A stretch of DNA of 64,000 nt from Bryobacterales bacterium (GCA_016721425.1 JADKID010000024.1:50639-114638), one strand, 5' to 3'. Positions 28,639 through 38,213 are shown, counted from the first letter of the stretch. The notes: generated by a model not told the origin, from the letters alone. Numbers and translations: made by a program.

Positions 28639-30002
28639 TTTTTGACCCGGGCCATTACCTGTTGCACGGCCTCCTGAATGCGCGGCTCCACCTCTTCCGT
28701 GAATGGGCCGGGCTGGCCGTAGTAGATCATGCTGTCCACTGCCTCATAGCCGCCTTCTTTCAGGACTCGCGCGCTGGGGATATAACAGGGCACGTCGTTG
28801 CTGTAGCCGGCCACCATGAGGCGTTCGCCGGGGAATGTCCGTTGCACCCAGAGGGCGTAGTCGATCACCACCTCGCCGCCCAGGGCGACGAAGGTGAAGC
28901 CCTTGTCGAAGCGGACGGCCTGTACGGGGTAGGCGAGTTTGCGGGGCTCGCGGCGCTCAGCGTAGGCCTCCAGCATGAAGCGGGCGCGCCGGGCTTTGAA
29001 CTCGTTGGGATCCTTCGATTCCTTTTCAAACTGCTCTTTGGTGTGGGGCGCGAAAGGAAGCTCGGCCATCTGGTAGGCGCTGTGGATGCGGCCGCTGACC
29101 GGGGCCATGGCGGTCTTGGCGATGCGGGCGACCTCTGTGCCCAGCGCCTTGCCGTGCTGCTGGGCGAGTTCGAGTTTGCTGCGCGGATTGGGGTTCTGGT
29201 CTCCGCCGCAGAGTTGGACGAAGAGAGCGGTGGCGCCGGCAAACTGGCTCTCCACCTCGGCCTGGGCAAAGCCGGCGTAGTCGCCGCTGAGCTGCATGAA
29301 CTCGGCGGTGAGTGTTGTGTTGTGGCAGGCGTAGCCAAAGAGAATGGCGCGCACTTTGCCGTTGGGCGCGAGCACGCGGAGGACAGGCACCTTGTGATCC
29401 ACAGGGCCGGTGGGATTGACGCCGATGGTGACGCCACCGGTTTGGATGGAGCGGCGGTTGGCGGCAAATCCGGTCTCACCGTAGTCAAAGGCCAGTGAGG
29501 CGGGCTGGAGATCGCCCAGCGCCGCGCCAATGACGGTGAAGAGCTTGCCGCGCAGTTCGGCCGTGTAGGCCTCCACCGCCGGCTTGTGTGCAGGGACGCG
29601 CGCACCCATGATGTCGAGATTGCCGCGCACCACTGGTCCGGTGTGGGTGTGAGAGGAGTTGAAGACGATTTGGGAGCGCTCGAGTTTGTATTTGGACATG
29701 GCCTCGGCGGCGACGAAATCGGTGATAACGCGGGGCAGGCCGATGAGGTCGGTGGTGACGACGACGAGACGGCCGCCCTTGCTGTCTTCGATGGCGAGCG
29801 CCTTGGCCCACAGAGGTTGCAGCGCACCCTGGCTGGGTGCAGTGCGGGCGGCATAGCCCGCCATCCAGATGACGCCTCCGGCGGGTGTGATGTCCATGCG
29901 GCTGACGCCAACTCTGTACGCTGGCGCCGGCTTGGCGACGCCGGCGGCCTGGGGGAGCAGCCCCGCAAGGAGCAGAACCATTAATGAAAATCTGTTTTGC
30001 AT
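28635..30002 (-). CDS. neutral/alkaline ceramidase-like hydrolase
   Basis: 455 residues, secreted (signal peptide FSLMVLLLAGLLPQAAG). The fold signature of neutral/alkaline non-lysosomal ceramidases is present: YRVGVSRMDITP near the start, LVVVTTDLIGLP, the zinc-site motif FNSSHTHTGP, and a second metal-ligand region FGYACHNTTLT, followed by LFVQLCGGDQNPNPR and VALGGEVVIDY. It corresponds to the N-terminal catalytic domain; the C-terminal Ig-like domain of classic ceramidases (about 650-700 residues) is missing. Many such shortened acidobacterial proteins have no proven substrate, so N-acyl hydrolase activity on lipids or sugar derivatives is only likely. It is divergent from a TonB-dependent receptor. 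Confidence 0.88.
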   Translation of the reverse strand: MQNRFSLMVLLLAGLLPQAAGVAKPAPAYRVGVSRMDITPAGGVIWMAGYAARTAPSQGALQPLWAKALAIEDSKGGRLVVVTTDLIGLPRVITDFVAAEAMSKYKLERSQIVFNSSHTHTGPVVRGNLDIMGARVPAHKPAVEAYTAELRGKLFTVIGAALGDLQPASLAFDYGETGFAANRRSIQTGGVTIGVNPTGPVDHKVPVLRVLAPNGKVRAILFGYACHNTTLTAEFMQLSGDYAGFAQAEVESQFAGATALFVQLCGGDQNPNPRSKLELAQQHGKALGTEVARIAKTAMAPVSGRIHSAYQMAELPFAPHTKEQFEKESKDPNEFKARRARFMLEAYAERREPRKLAYPVQAVRFDKGFTFVALGGEVVIDYALWVQRTFPGERLMVAGYSNDVPCYIPSARVLKEGGYEAVDSMIYYGQPGPFTEEVEPRIQEAVQQVMARVKK

Positions 30003-30021
30003 ATGCGCCCTTCCTTGTTAG

Positions 30022-30055
30022 ACTCCCATTATCTGCCGAGCCGCAGTCTGGGAGT
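30022..30055 (+). promoter_or_regulatory. hairpin covering the ribosome-binding site of the receptor gene at 30061
   Basis: ACTCCCA (30022-30028) pairs perfectly with TGGGAGT (30049-30055). The right arm contains GGGAG (30050-30054), the only ribosome-binding site for the ATG at 30061. The 58-base gap also separates two divergent genes. If the stem forms in the mRNA, it would limit initiation. Confidence 0.45.
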
Positions 30056-30060
30056 TGTTC

Positions 30061-33000
30061 ATGCCAATCAGCCGCTCCGTCGCGATATTTGTCCTGCTTG
30101 CCACAGCAGCCTACCCACAGGCCCAAAGCAACGCTGGAGAGGTCAAGGGCTCCATTCTGGACCAGACCGGCGCTGCGCTCTCCTCGGCCCGCCTCTCAAT
30201 TGCTGATCCGGATCGCGGCCTCAACCGGACGGCGGTGAGTAGTCCGCAGGGCGAGTTCACGTTTCCGATTCTCCCCCCTGGCCGCTACCGGCTCAAGGTG
30301 GAGGCATCCGGCTTCACCACGAAGGTCCTGGACGGCGTGGAGGTCCGTGTGGGAGATACGGTTTCGCTGCTGGTCCAGATGGTGGTGAGCGGGATCCAGG
30401 AACAGATTGAGATCAGCGCGGAATTGCCGGTGGTAGAGCCGGAGCGGATTCAACAAGCCAGCACGATTGAACTGGGCCGCATTCGCGATCTGCCGATCAA
30501 CCGGCGCAACTATCTGGATTTTGCGCTGCTCTCGCCGGCGACGGCCTCGACGCAGGATCTGGTGGATGGCACGGACTACAGGGTTTCGCAGACTCCGCAA
30601 TCGGGCATCAGCTTTGGCGGCGGAAACGGGCGGGGCAACGGCTTCTTCATTGACGGAGTTGAGAACTACATCAACTCCGGCGGCGTGCGGCTGAGCGTCA
30701 GCCAGGAGGCTGTGCAGGAGTTTCAGATCAATCGCAATACGGCGTCGGCGGAGTTTGGTTGGGCGTCAGGCGGCACGGTGAACATTGTCACGCGCGGCGG
30801 CAGCAACGAGTATCACGGCAACGTGTTCGGGTTTCTGCGTCATCGCAGCATCCAGGCGCGCAACTACTTCGATCCGCAGAAATCGGCGTTCACCCGTTCC
30901 CAGGCGGGCGCGACGGTGGGCGGCCCGCTGAAGCGCGACAAGACATTTTTCTTCCTTGCCTATGAGCGGCTGGACCGGCACGAGACGGCGTTTGTGCCGA
31001 TCCTGCGCGATACCGCTGCGTTCGGATCCGTGACTGCGTCGCAGAGCGCTCTGTTCAGCGGCATGCGCGCCATTGGCAGTCCGCAGTTGACCGGGCTTGC
31101 CAATCAGTTGACGGCCGCGCTGACACCAGCGAACAATCCGTACGTCACAAAGACCTTCAGCGCCAACAGCGGGACGTTTCCATTTGGCGAGGGCACGAAC
31201 AGCTTCTCCGCCCGGCTCGACCATCGGTTTTCCGATTCACACAGCATCTACTTCCGGGGCAACGTCGCCACTCTGAAGAACCAGAATGATCAGTTTGGCG
31301 CGCTGGTGGGCTACAACCGCGGCCGGAGCTTTGATTTCTGGGACGGCACTTCCATGCTGAGCGACACTCTGTTGCTGGGCTCGAGTTGGGTGGTGGAAAC
31401 GCGGGCGATGTTCAACTACAACCACATCTACGTCGTGCCCACCGATCCCACCGGTCCGGAGCAGAACGTCACCGGTTACGGACTATTCGGGCGCGAGATC
31501 TTCCTGCCATCGCGCACGTATGAGCGCCACTACCAGGTGATGCAGAACTGGAATCATCATTCGGGCTCGCACGATCTGAAGTTCGGCGTGGACATCAACC
31601 CGGTGCGGGATGGTGTGATCTCGGAGACATTCTTCAGCGGTCGCTTCAGCTTCGGCGAGGCCGTGCCGCTGGCCAACGTGATTACCGGCGCCACGGGTAG
31701 CACGACCACGGTGACGCTGATCCAGCAGGCGCTGCAGGCCAGCGGGCAGAGTGCGCTGATCTCCAACCTGAGCCAGCCGGTGAGCGCGCTGCAAGCCTTC
31801 TCGCTAGGGCTGCCGACGTTCTACCAACAGGGCTTCGGCGATCCGCGGTGGACAGGATGGTCCAAACGCTACGGTCTGTTCGTGCAGGATTCGTGGCGGC
31901 TGAACCAGAGCCTGACGCTCAACTTCGGCCTGCGTTACGACCTGGAAGGAAACGCGGCGGTGGTGGGCACAGACAAGAACAACTTTGCCCCGCGAGCCGG
32001 ATTTGCCTGGTCGCCGGGCAGGGATCACAGGCTGGTAGTGCGCGGCGGCTACGGGCTGTACTATATGCCCACCAATCTGCAGGTGGTGAACATCGCGGAC
32101 ACGCTTTCGGGCAAGTACATCAATCAGGTGTTCATTCCTCTCACCGGTATCGCGCAGATCGTCAATCCGCAAACGGGACGGCCCACTACGTCGGCCGATA
32201 TCTACCAGGGCTTGCTCCGCTCGGGTGTGCTGGGCGTGCGCGCCATCACGCCGCAGGATCTGCTCGCCTACGGTGTGCGTGTGGGGCCGGGGCTTCCACT
32301 GCGCGTCGAGTTTGGCAGCGATACGCTACGGCAGGGGTATTCGCAGCAGGGCAGCTTGGAAGTGGAGCGCGGCTTCGGCGAATGGTCCGTTTCGCTGGGC
32401 TACAACTACAACCGTTCGCTGGGCATCGCGCGCACCTCGGGCCGCAACCTCTTCTACAGCGGACAGACGAGGCCCGATGGCTCGCCCATCTATGGGCGGG
32501 TGGATCCCACGTTGTTGCAGAAGAACATTTTCAGCTACGACGGTAACAGCAGCTACAACGCCGGCATCGTGCAGGTGAACCGGCGCATGAGGCGTAATCT
32601 CACCATCGCCGGACACTACACGTGGTCCAAGGCGATGGACGACGTGACGGATTTCAACTCGGACTTCTCGCCGATGGACCAACTCTGCAAGCGCTGCGAG
32701 CGGGCGCTCTCCGCGTTTCATCATAGCCACCGCGTAGTGATCAACGGGGTCTACCAATCGGGCGCGAAGAACGCAGTGCTGCACGGCTGGACGCTATCGC
32801 CGATCTTCACCGCCAACTCGGCGCGGCCGTTCAACATCCTCACTGGCGTGGACATCAATAACGACAGCTACGTCACCAACGACCGGCCATATGGGGCCGG
32901 TCGCAACATCGGCCGCGGTCCGGGCTACGTCAGTTTCGATCTGCGTCTCTCGCGGAGGTTCGTGTTCAGCAATGATGGGAAGCGTTCGATGGAGTTCATC

Positions 33001-33189
33001 GGGGAGGGCTTCAATCTGGCGAACCACACCAATTTCCGAACGGTGAACAACACGGTGGGCGCGGTGCCGCTGAGCGCGCTGCCGAATCCGATTCGCGGCA
33101 TTGCGGGCGCCTCGCCCACGTCGCCGCTTTCTTGGACCTCGGCCTATGAGGCGCGGCAGTTCCAGTTTGGCTTGAAGTTGAACTGGTAG
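30061..33189 (+). CDS. Oar-like TonB-dependent receptor
   Basis: 1042-residue outer-membrane transporter. The signal peptide (RSVAIFVLLATAAYPQAQ) is followed by a carboxypeptidase-regulatory domain (~28-110: VKGSILDQTGAALSSARLSI, GEFTFPILPPGRYRLKV), a plug region (INRRNYLDFALLSP, FFIDGVENYINSGG, VNIVTRGGSNEYHGNVFGFL) and a large barrel (SLTLNFGLRYDLEG, FSYD, HYTWSKAMDDVTDF) that ends ARQFQFGLKLNW. The ATG at 30061 is preceded by GGAG at 6 bases; a TTG two codons earlier is in frame. It is divergent from the ceramidase-like gene and followed by an exported oxidoreductase. Such receptors import large or complexed nutrients with TonB energy; the substrate is unknown. Confidence 0.93.
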   Translation: MPISRSVAIFVLLATAAYPQAQSNAGEVKGSILDQTGAALSSARLSIADPDRGLNRTAVSSPQGEFTFPILPPGRYRLKVEASGFTTKVLDGVEVRVGDTVSLLVQMVVSGIQEQIEISAELPVVEPERIQQASTIELGRIRDLPINRRNYLDFALLSPATASTQDLVDGTDYRVSQTPQSGISFGGGNGRGNGFFIDGVENYINSGGVRLSVSQEAVQEFQINRNTASAEFGWASGGTVNIVTRGGSNEYHGNVFGFLRHRSIQARNYFDPQKSAFTRSQAGATVGGPLKRDKTFFFLAYERLDRHETAFVPILRDTAAFGSVTASQSALFSGMRAIGSPQLTGLANQLTAALTPANNPYVTKTFSANSGTFPFGEGTNSFSARLDHRFSDSHSIYFRGNVATLKNQNDQFGALVGYNRGRSFDFWDGTSMLSDTLLLGSSWVVETRAMFNYNHIYVVPTDPTGPEQNVTGYGLFGREIFLPSRTYERHYQVMQNWNHHSGSHDLKFGVDINPVRDGVISETFFSGRFSFGEAVPLANVITGATGSTTTVTLIQQALQASGQSALISNLSQPVSALQAFSLGLPTFYQQGFGDPRWTGWSKRYGLFVQDSWRLNQSLTLNFGLRYDLEGNAAVVGTDKNNFAPRAGFAWSPGRDHRLVVRGGYGLYYMPTNLQVVNIADTLSGKYINQVFIPLTGIAQIVNPQTGRPTTSADIYQGLLRSGVLGVRAITPQDLLAYGVRVGPGLPLRVEFGSDTLRQGYSQQGSLEVERGFGEWSVSLGYNYNRSLGIARTSGRNLFYSGQTRPDGSPIYGRVDPTLLQKNIFSYDGNSSYNAGIVQVNRRMRRNLTIAGHYTWSKAMDDVTDFNSDFSPMDQLCKRCERALSAFHHSHRVVINGVYQSGAKNAVLHGWTLSPIFTANSARPFNILTGVDINNDSYVTNDRPYGAGRNIGRGPGYVSFDLRLSRRFVFSNDGKRSMEFIGEGFNLANHTNFRTVNNTVGAVPLSALPNPIRGIAGASPTSPLSWTSAYEARQFQFGLKLNW

Positions 33190-33201
33190 GGTTGTTGGCC
33201 G

Positions 33202-33234
33202 CCTCCGCGAAGAGCGATATGCTGTCTGCGGAGG
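33202..33234 (+). promoter_or_regulatory. hairpin overlapping the ribosome-binding site of the oxidoreductase gene
   Basis: CCTCCGC (33202-33208) pairs with GCGGAGG (33228-33234), 19-base loop. The right arm holds the GGAGG ribosome site (33230-33234) of the ATG at 33247. It could be a weak terminator for the receptor gene or a structure controlling translation of the next gene. Confidence 0.4.
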
Positions 33235-33246
33235 TTTCAGACATCC

Positions 33247-34437
33247 ATGTCGATTGCGACCAGACGGACATTTCTGACAGCCGCGGCGGCGGCGCGGGCG
33301 TGGGGTGCGGGGCCGCGTCCTAAGATCGGCGTCATCGGCACGGGCGGACGCGGACAGTATCTGATGCGCGAGTTGAACAAGCTCGGCGATATGGATTATG
33401 TGGCCGTCTGCGACGTCTACGATGTCCGGCGCGATCAGGCCGAAAAGGTTGCCGGCCGCGAGGTGAAAAAGTACGGCGATCATCGCCGGCTGCTGGAACA
33501 CAAAGAGATCGACGCGGTGATCATCGCCACCCCGGATCACTGGCATTCGCCCATCGCGGTGGATGCGCTCCGTGCCGGCAAGGACGTCTATGTCGAGAAG
33601 CCGATGGTGCACAATCCGCAGGACGGGCAGGCGATTGTGAAGGCCGTGCGCGAGACGGGGCGGGTTCTGCAGGTGGGCACGCAGGGCCGCGCGCTGCCGC
33701 AGTTTGTCGAGGCCAAGAAGAACTACATCGAAAGCGGCGTCATCGGCAAGGTGGGCTTCGCGCGCACCTGGTATCTCAGCAATAGCGGCTACGTGCTGGA
33801 GCCGCCGCCGGGCATGGAACAGAAGCCTGCGGGTCTGGATTGGGAGCGCTGGCTGGGGCGAGGTCCGAAGGTGGCCTGGAATCCCGACATCTATTTCAGC
33901 CCTTACAAGTGGCTCCACTACGATGGCGGCATGATTATGGGGATCGGCATCCATGTGGTGGATTCGGCGCACCACTGGCTGGATCTGAAGGCGCCGCTTT
34001 CGGCGGTCTCGGGCGGCGGATCGGTCTACTACAAGAATGACCGCGACACGCCGGATGTGATCACCACCATCCTGGAGTATCCGGGCGTGACCGTCACCTT
34101 CACGGCCGAGTGTCTGACGGCGCCTGGAGTGCGCACCAGCGCCGGCGTGGAGTTGCGCGGCACCGGTGGCACGCTGTGGGCGGAGCGCTACATGGTGGAC
34201 AAGGGTTGGGAGTACAACCCGAATGGCAAGTTCAGCAAGGAGCCGAAGGCCACGGGCGGAGGCACTGGCGCCACTGCCGCCGGACTGCTGAAGAACTGGC
34301 TGGAGTGCATTCAGACGCGGGAGAAACCGGTGGCGCACGTAGAGGCTGCCTACTATTCGTGCGTGGCCTGCTACATGGCCAACCGCTCGTATCAGACGAA
34401 GGCTCGAATTGCGTGGGACCCGAGCTGGGCGATCTGA
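33247..34437 (+). CDS. Tat-exported Gfo/Idh/MocA-family oxidoreductase
   Basis: 396 residues. The N terminus TRRTFLTAAAAARAWGAG is a twin-arginine signal, so the folded, cofactor-loaded protein goes to the periplasm. A Rossmann fold follows (KIGVIGTGGRGQYLMREL, ~26-43), then IIATPDHWHSPIAVDALRAG with the EKP motif (VYVEKPMVHNP), which are NAD(P)-binding and catalytic-Lys regions of the Gfo/Idh/MocA family. The C-terminal domain is typical (GIGIHVVDSAHHWLDL). It acts on a sugar, inositol or related polyol; the exact substrate is unknown. It lies between two TonB-dependent receptors and is probably used in processing imported or surface glycans. Confidence 0.92.
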   Translation: MSIATRRTFLTAAAAARAWGAGPRPKIGVIGTGGRGQYLMRELNKLGDMDYVAVCDVYDVRRDQAEKVAGREVKKYGDHRRLLEHKEIDAVIIATPDHWHSPIAVDALRAGKDVYVEKPMVHNPQDGQAIVKAVRETGRVLQVGTQGRALPQFVEAKKNYIESGVIGKVGFARTWYLSNSGYVLEPPPGMEQKPAGLDWERWLGRGPKVAWNPDIYFSPYKWLHYDGGMIMGIGIHVVDSAHHWLDLKAPLSAVSGGGSVYYKNDRDTPDVITTILEYPGVTVTFTAECLTAPGVRTSAGVELRGTGGTLWAERYMVDKGWEYNPNGKFSKEPKATGGGTGATAAGLLKNWLECIQTREKPVAHVEAAYYSCVACYMANRSYQTKARIAWDPSWAI

Positions 34438-34542
34438 TTCGGGGACTTCGCCAGGCTCGAGGCGCCGCCGGTGCGCCCTATGAATGACGATTGAGTGACC
34501 ACTGAAACCCTGTCGTTACACGCCGCCCGAGTGATAGTGGAA

Positions 34543-34593
34543 CTCGACTGGCTGTAGTCGAGGTGTGACTTGATGTTGGTCAGCAAGTCACAC
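34543..34593 (+). promoter_or_regulatory. two adjacent perfect inverted repeats upstream of a receptor gene
   Basis: CTCGACT (34543-34549)/AGTCGAG (34556-34562), 6-base loop, is immediately followed by GTGTGACTTG (34563-34572)/CAAGTCACAC (34584-34593), 11-base loop. The second ends 20 bases before the ATG at 34614. They may be operators for dimeric regulators or stacked hairpins in the leader. No good ribosome-binding site is visible for the receptor ATG, so the structure may matter for translation. Confidence 0.5.
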
Positions 34594-34613
34594 GGACTCC
34601 CTAGCATTACGTC

Positions 34614-37600
34614 ATGCGACTTGTACTGCTTCTCTTGCTAGCTAGTTACTCAACGTGGGCTCAGAGTCCGTGCACCCTGCCGGTGAGTGTCGAGGACGTC
34701 TCCGGCGGACGAATCCCCGGCGCTGTGATCACGTGGCGTGCGGCCGATGGAACCTCATCCAGGGCCACCACCACCAATCTGCAAGGCGAGGCGGCGCTCA
34801 CGCTGACCCCTTGCCGTGATGGCAAGCTGGAGACGACGTTTCCGGGATTTGCGGCGAGTACCACAGAGACCCGCGGAGCGCTCGCCGTTGCCGTGGTGCT
34901 GCGGGCCAGTTCGGTGCTGGAGCAGGTGCAGGTCTCTGCCTCGGCCGAGATGCTGCAGACGGCGAAGGCCACGCAGTCTGTGGTCTTGAGCTCGCAGCAG
35001 ATCCAGTCGCTCCCCACCGCGTCTCGCAACATCACACATCTTCTGGTCGCCGAAGCCGGCGTCAATGCCCCGCTGCCGGACCGAACAGGCAAGGGGATGA
35101 ATCTCGCCACCGCTCCTGGCGCGCAAGCCGACGATGCGACGCAGTCTCTGAATCCGTCGGTGAACGGGGCGAGACCCTCGAACAACTCGCTCTCTCTGAA
35201 TGGCCTGGACGCAACCAATATGATGAACAGCGGCGGCGGACTGGGCAGCAATATTCAGGTACCACTCGATTCACTCGATGTTGTCGAGATGCAGACGGGG
35301 CTGTTTTCGGCCATGACGGGCCGCAACGGCGGCGGCAACATCCAGATCATCACCCGCGGCGGCAGCAACGGCTTTCACGGCTCCGCCTATCACTTCTTCC
35401 AGAACGAGAAGCTCAACGCAAACGAGTTCTTCCTGAACAGGGCGGGCACGGGCCGTCCGAAGTTTCGCAGGAACGAGACGGGGGTCACGTTTGGCGGACC
35501 GATCCGGAAAGACAAGACCTTCTACTTCGGGTCCGTCCAGAAAGTGCAGTTCCTCTCGGGCTATGCAAACAAGGCCATTGCGGCCACCGGTATTCCAGAG
35601 GGCCTGAGCGATGTCCGGACAAGAGAGTCGATCGCCGCAGTGGCCAATCAGTGGCTCCAGAGCGGTGCTCAAACCAGTGGATTCGCCGCCAGCTTCCTCC
35701 AAAGCTTGAGGGCTTTTCCCGCCGAGCAAGTGCCAGGACTGGAACAGAAGTTCTTTTCCAATACGACGGCGCCCGCCTTCCGCGTGCTGACCGCGCAGGA
35801 TATTCATCCGGTGGCGGTCAATGTACTCAACGTGAAGCGGAATGGAGCGTTTCTGCTTCCCTCGGCGACGGCATCTATGCCTCTCCTCGCAGCGACGCAA
35901 AGCTACGGCGCCGAGCGGCTTTTGCAGCAATCGTTCCCAACCCAGTTCGATACCTGGTCCGGGACCGGCACCATCGATCACTATCTTTCTTCAGAGAGCC
36001 GGTTGCGGCTGAACTACACGAAGGCGCAATCGTATGTGGAGGAGGCGTTCGGCTGGGCAAACTCGTCGCCTTCGCCCACGCAAGGGCAGACACCGTCGTG
36101 GGCGGCATCGCTCAATTGGACTCGCACGTTTGGCGGGCGCTTCGTGAGTGAGTTTCGCGGTGGGTTCTTTGAGCTGTACAACACGCGCCTTTCCCGATAC
36201 CGCGACATTCAGAATTCGACATTGGGCATCTACAATCCGCTGGAAAAGGCAGTTGGCGGCCTGGCATCGCTGATGCCGACCATCGACATCAATACCCAGC
36301 GGTCCACTTCCGGAATCGGCAACGCGTGGGACTTCTTCGACCGGCAGCGGGTGGTCAATGTCGCTGAGACGTTGAGCTACACGACGAACCGCCACACGCT
36401 GAGTTGGGGCGGCGAGTTTCGACGCCCGGAACTGAAGGGCGAATACATGGCGCGGACCAATGGGGATCTGGACTACGGCAATTGGGTTCTCTTCTTCACC
36501 GGGCACGGAGCCGCCGGCGGTGGCAGCGATCTGGATCAGGGAGATACCCGCCGCCACTTCCGGATGAAGGATGTCAGCTTGTTCCTCCAGGACGACTGGC
36601 GCGTCCGCAAGGGTATGACGTTGAACTTCGGCGTACGCTACGACCTTTTCGGCAACCCCACCGACGTTCAGGGACGCATGGGCAACTACTACACGCCGGA
36701 AGCCGCCAAGGCGATGGGGCTGAAACCCGGATTCTACGTGGACGAGCAAAGCCCGTTCTTCCAGCCCAATTTCAACCCCCTCCAGATCGGCATCGTCGTC
36801 GAACCCGGTGTGGGTTTCAACCTGGACCAGGTTTACAAGGCGCCGTGGCGCTCGACCATCAAAACCGACTACAACAACATCGCGCCGCGCATCGGCCTTG
36901 CCTGGCAGCTTTCACCGAAACTCGTCGTCCGCGCCGGGTACGGCATCTTCTTCGAACGCGTCTCTGGCGCAATCAAATCGGATCTTCAACTCTCGGCGCC
37001 GTTCTTCATCTATCAGAACGTGCCCGCTCCCGTGGACATGGCTGATCCCTACCCACGTCTGAACGTGAATCCGTTCCAGATCCCTTTCAACGTCACAATC
37101 TCGCGAAATGCACAGGGCACGCCGAGCTGGCGCCGGTTTGATGGATCTCCCTTTCCGGCGACCTCGCCCTTCAGCGCCAAGAACAACACTTTTGTCGATC
37201 CGTTCCTCAAGACTCCGTACGTGCAGCAATGGTCCTTCAATCTGCAGTACGAGTTGGATCGGGGCAGCCTCATTGATGTCCGTTATGTCGGCTCCCGCGG
37301 GGTCGGCCTTCTGGCGCGCCTGAATCTGGCGCAACCCCAGGACCCACGCATCACCCCAGTGAACGGCTTCAATTCCATCACCAATTCTGCTGGTGCTGCG
37401 ATCTCACCTGATTTCTTTGTCCGGCCCGAGTTTCTCGGGTTGAACCGGGCCGGCGGCTTCCGCCAGCGCAGCAACTGGGGCCAATCCACCTACCACGCCC
37501 TGCAAGCGAATTTTCGCCGGCGCGTGGGGAAATGGGTCACCGGCAACTTCTCCTATACTCTGGCAAAATCCATCGACAACGTTTCCAGCGACTCCGCCGT

Positions 37601-38213
37601 GGTCGAACACGACGCATTCAACATAGCCAACAATCGCGGACCGTCGGATTTTGACCGGCAGCACCGCTTCACTGCCGCCTACGTTGTGGATCTGCCCACT
37701 CCGGCGTTTGCTCGCAGCACATTTGCCAAGTCCGTTCTCGGCGGCTGGAATGTCAGCGGACTCGCTACCCTGCAATCGGGCGCCCCCTTCTCCTTAATCG
37801 GCAACTCCACTCGCAATGCGACCTTTGCCCAACCGACCCGTGTCCGCCTGAGCATGGCGCCTGGGAAGACAGCCCAGGATGCGGTGCTCTCGGGACGCGT
37901 GCAGGACCGCCTCGCCAAGTACTTCGATCCCTCCGCTTTCACCGACTCGCTCGATCAATGGGGCAATAGCGGACGGAACATCCTGCGCGGTCCGAACCAG
38001 ATCCAGTACGACTTCATGTTCGGCAAGCAGTTCGTGATTACGGAACGCTTCCGCGTGGAGTTTCGTTGGGAGATGTACAACGCGTTCAACTCGCCGGTGT
38101 TCAACAATCCCGCCTCGACGTTTGCGGCCAACGGTCCGGGAACCGCCGGCGTTATCTCATCGACGATCGGAGGCCCCCGCACCATGCAGTCCGCGCTTCG
38201 CTTCAAGTGGTAG
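34614..38213 (+). CDS. Oar-like TonB-dependent receptor
   Basis: 1199 residues. The signal peptide (LVLLLLLASYSTWAQ) is followed by a carboxypeptidase-regulatory domain (PVSVEDVSGGRIPGAVITW, LQGEAALTLTPC) and a plug (VQVSASAEMLQTAKATQSVV, SVNGARPSNNSLSLNGLDAT, GGNIQIITRGGSNGFHGSAY). A large barrel follows with repeated aromatic strands (FGVRYDLFGNPTD, APRIGLAWQLSPKLVVRAGY, NFSYTLAKSIDN), ending in LRFKW. It is longer than the receptor at 30061 and not a close copy of it. It is preceded by tandem inverted repeats and followed by a hairpin. Import through the outer membrane powered by TonB; the substrate is unknown. Confidence 0.93.
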   Translation: MRLVLLLLLASYSTWAQSPCTLPVSVEDVSGGRIPGAVITWRAADGTSSRATTTNLQGEAALTLTPCRDGKLETTFPGFAASTTETRGALAVAVVLRASSVLEQVQVSASAEMLQTAKATQSVVLSSQQIQSLPTASRNITHLLVAEAGVNAPLPDRTGKGMNLATAPGAQADDATQSLNPSVNGARPSNNSLSLNGLDATNMMNSGGGLGSNIQVPLDSLDVVEMQTGLFSAMTGRNGGGNIQIITRGGSNGFHGSAYHFFQNEKLNANEFFLNRAGTGRPKFRRNETGVTFGGPIRKDKTFYFGSVQKVQFLSGYANKAIAATGIPEGLSDVRTRESIAAVANQWLQSGAQTSGFAASFLQSLRAFPAEQVPGLEQKFFSNTTAPAFRVLTAQDIHPVAVNVLNVKRNGAFLLPSATASMPLLAATQSYGAERLLQQSFPTQFDTWSGTGTIDHYLSSESRLRLNYTKAQSYVEEAFGWANSSPSPTQGQTPSWAASLNWTRTFGGRFVSEFRGGFFELYNTRLSRYRDIQNSTLGIYNPLEKAVGGLASLMPTIDINTQRSTSGIGNAWDFFDRQRVVNVAETLSYTTNRHTLSWGGEFRRPELKGEYMARTNGDLDYGNWVLFFTGHGAAGGGSDLDQGDTRRHFRMKDVSLFLQDDWRVRKGMTLNFGVRYDLFGNPTDVQGRMGNYYTPEAAKAMGLKPGFYVDEQSPFFQPNFNPLQIGIVVEPGVGFNLDQVYKAPWRSTIKTDYNNIAPRIGLAWQLSPKLVVRAGYGIFFERVSGAIKSDLQLSAPFFIYQNVPAPVDMADPYPRLNVNPFQIPFNVTISRNAQGTPSWRRFDGSPFPATSPFSAKNNTFVDPFLKTPYVQQWSFNLQYELDRGSLIDVRYVGSRGVGLLARLNLAQPQDPRITPVNGFNSITNSAGAAISPDFFVRPEFLGLNRAGGFRQRSNWGQSTYHALQANFRRRVGKWVTGNFSYTLAKSIDNVSSDSAVVEHDAFNIANNRGPSDFDRQHRFTAAYVVDLPTPAFARSTFAKSVLGGWNVSGLATLQSGAPFSLIGNSTRNATFAQPTRVRLSMAPGKTAQDAVLSGRVQDRLAKYFDPSAFTDSLDQWGNSGRNILRGPNQIQYDFMFGKQFVITERFRVEFRWEMYNAFNSPVFNNPASTFAANGPGTAGVISSTIGGPRTMQSALRFKW

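Noticed and set aside
32794..34338. 514-codon reverse frame across a receptor and an oxidoreductase
   Set aside because: It spans two well-supported genes on the other strand and has no family signature.
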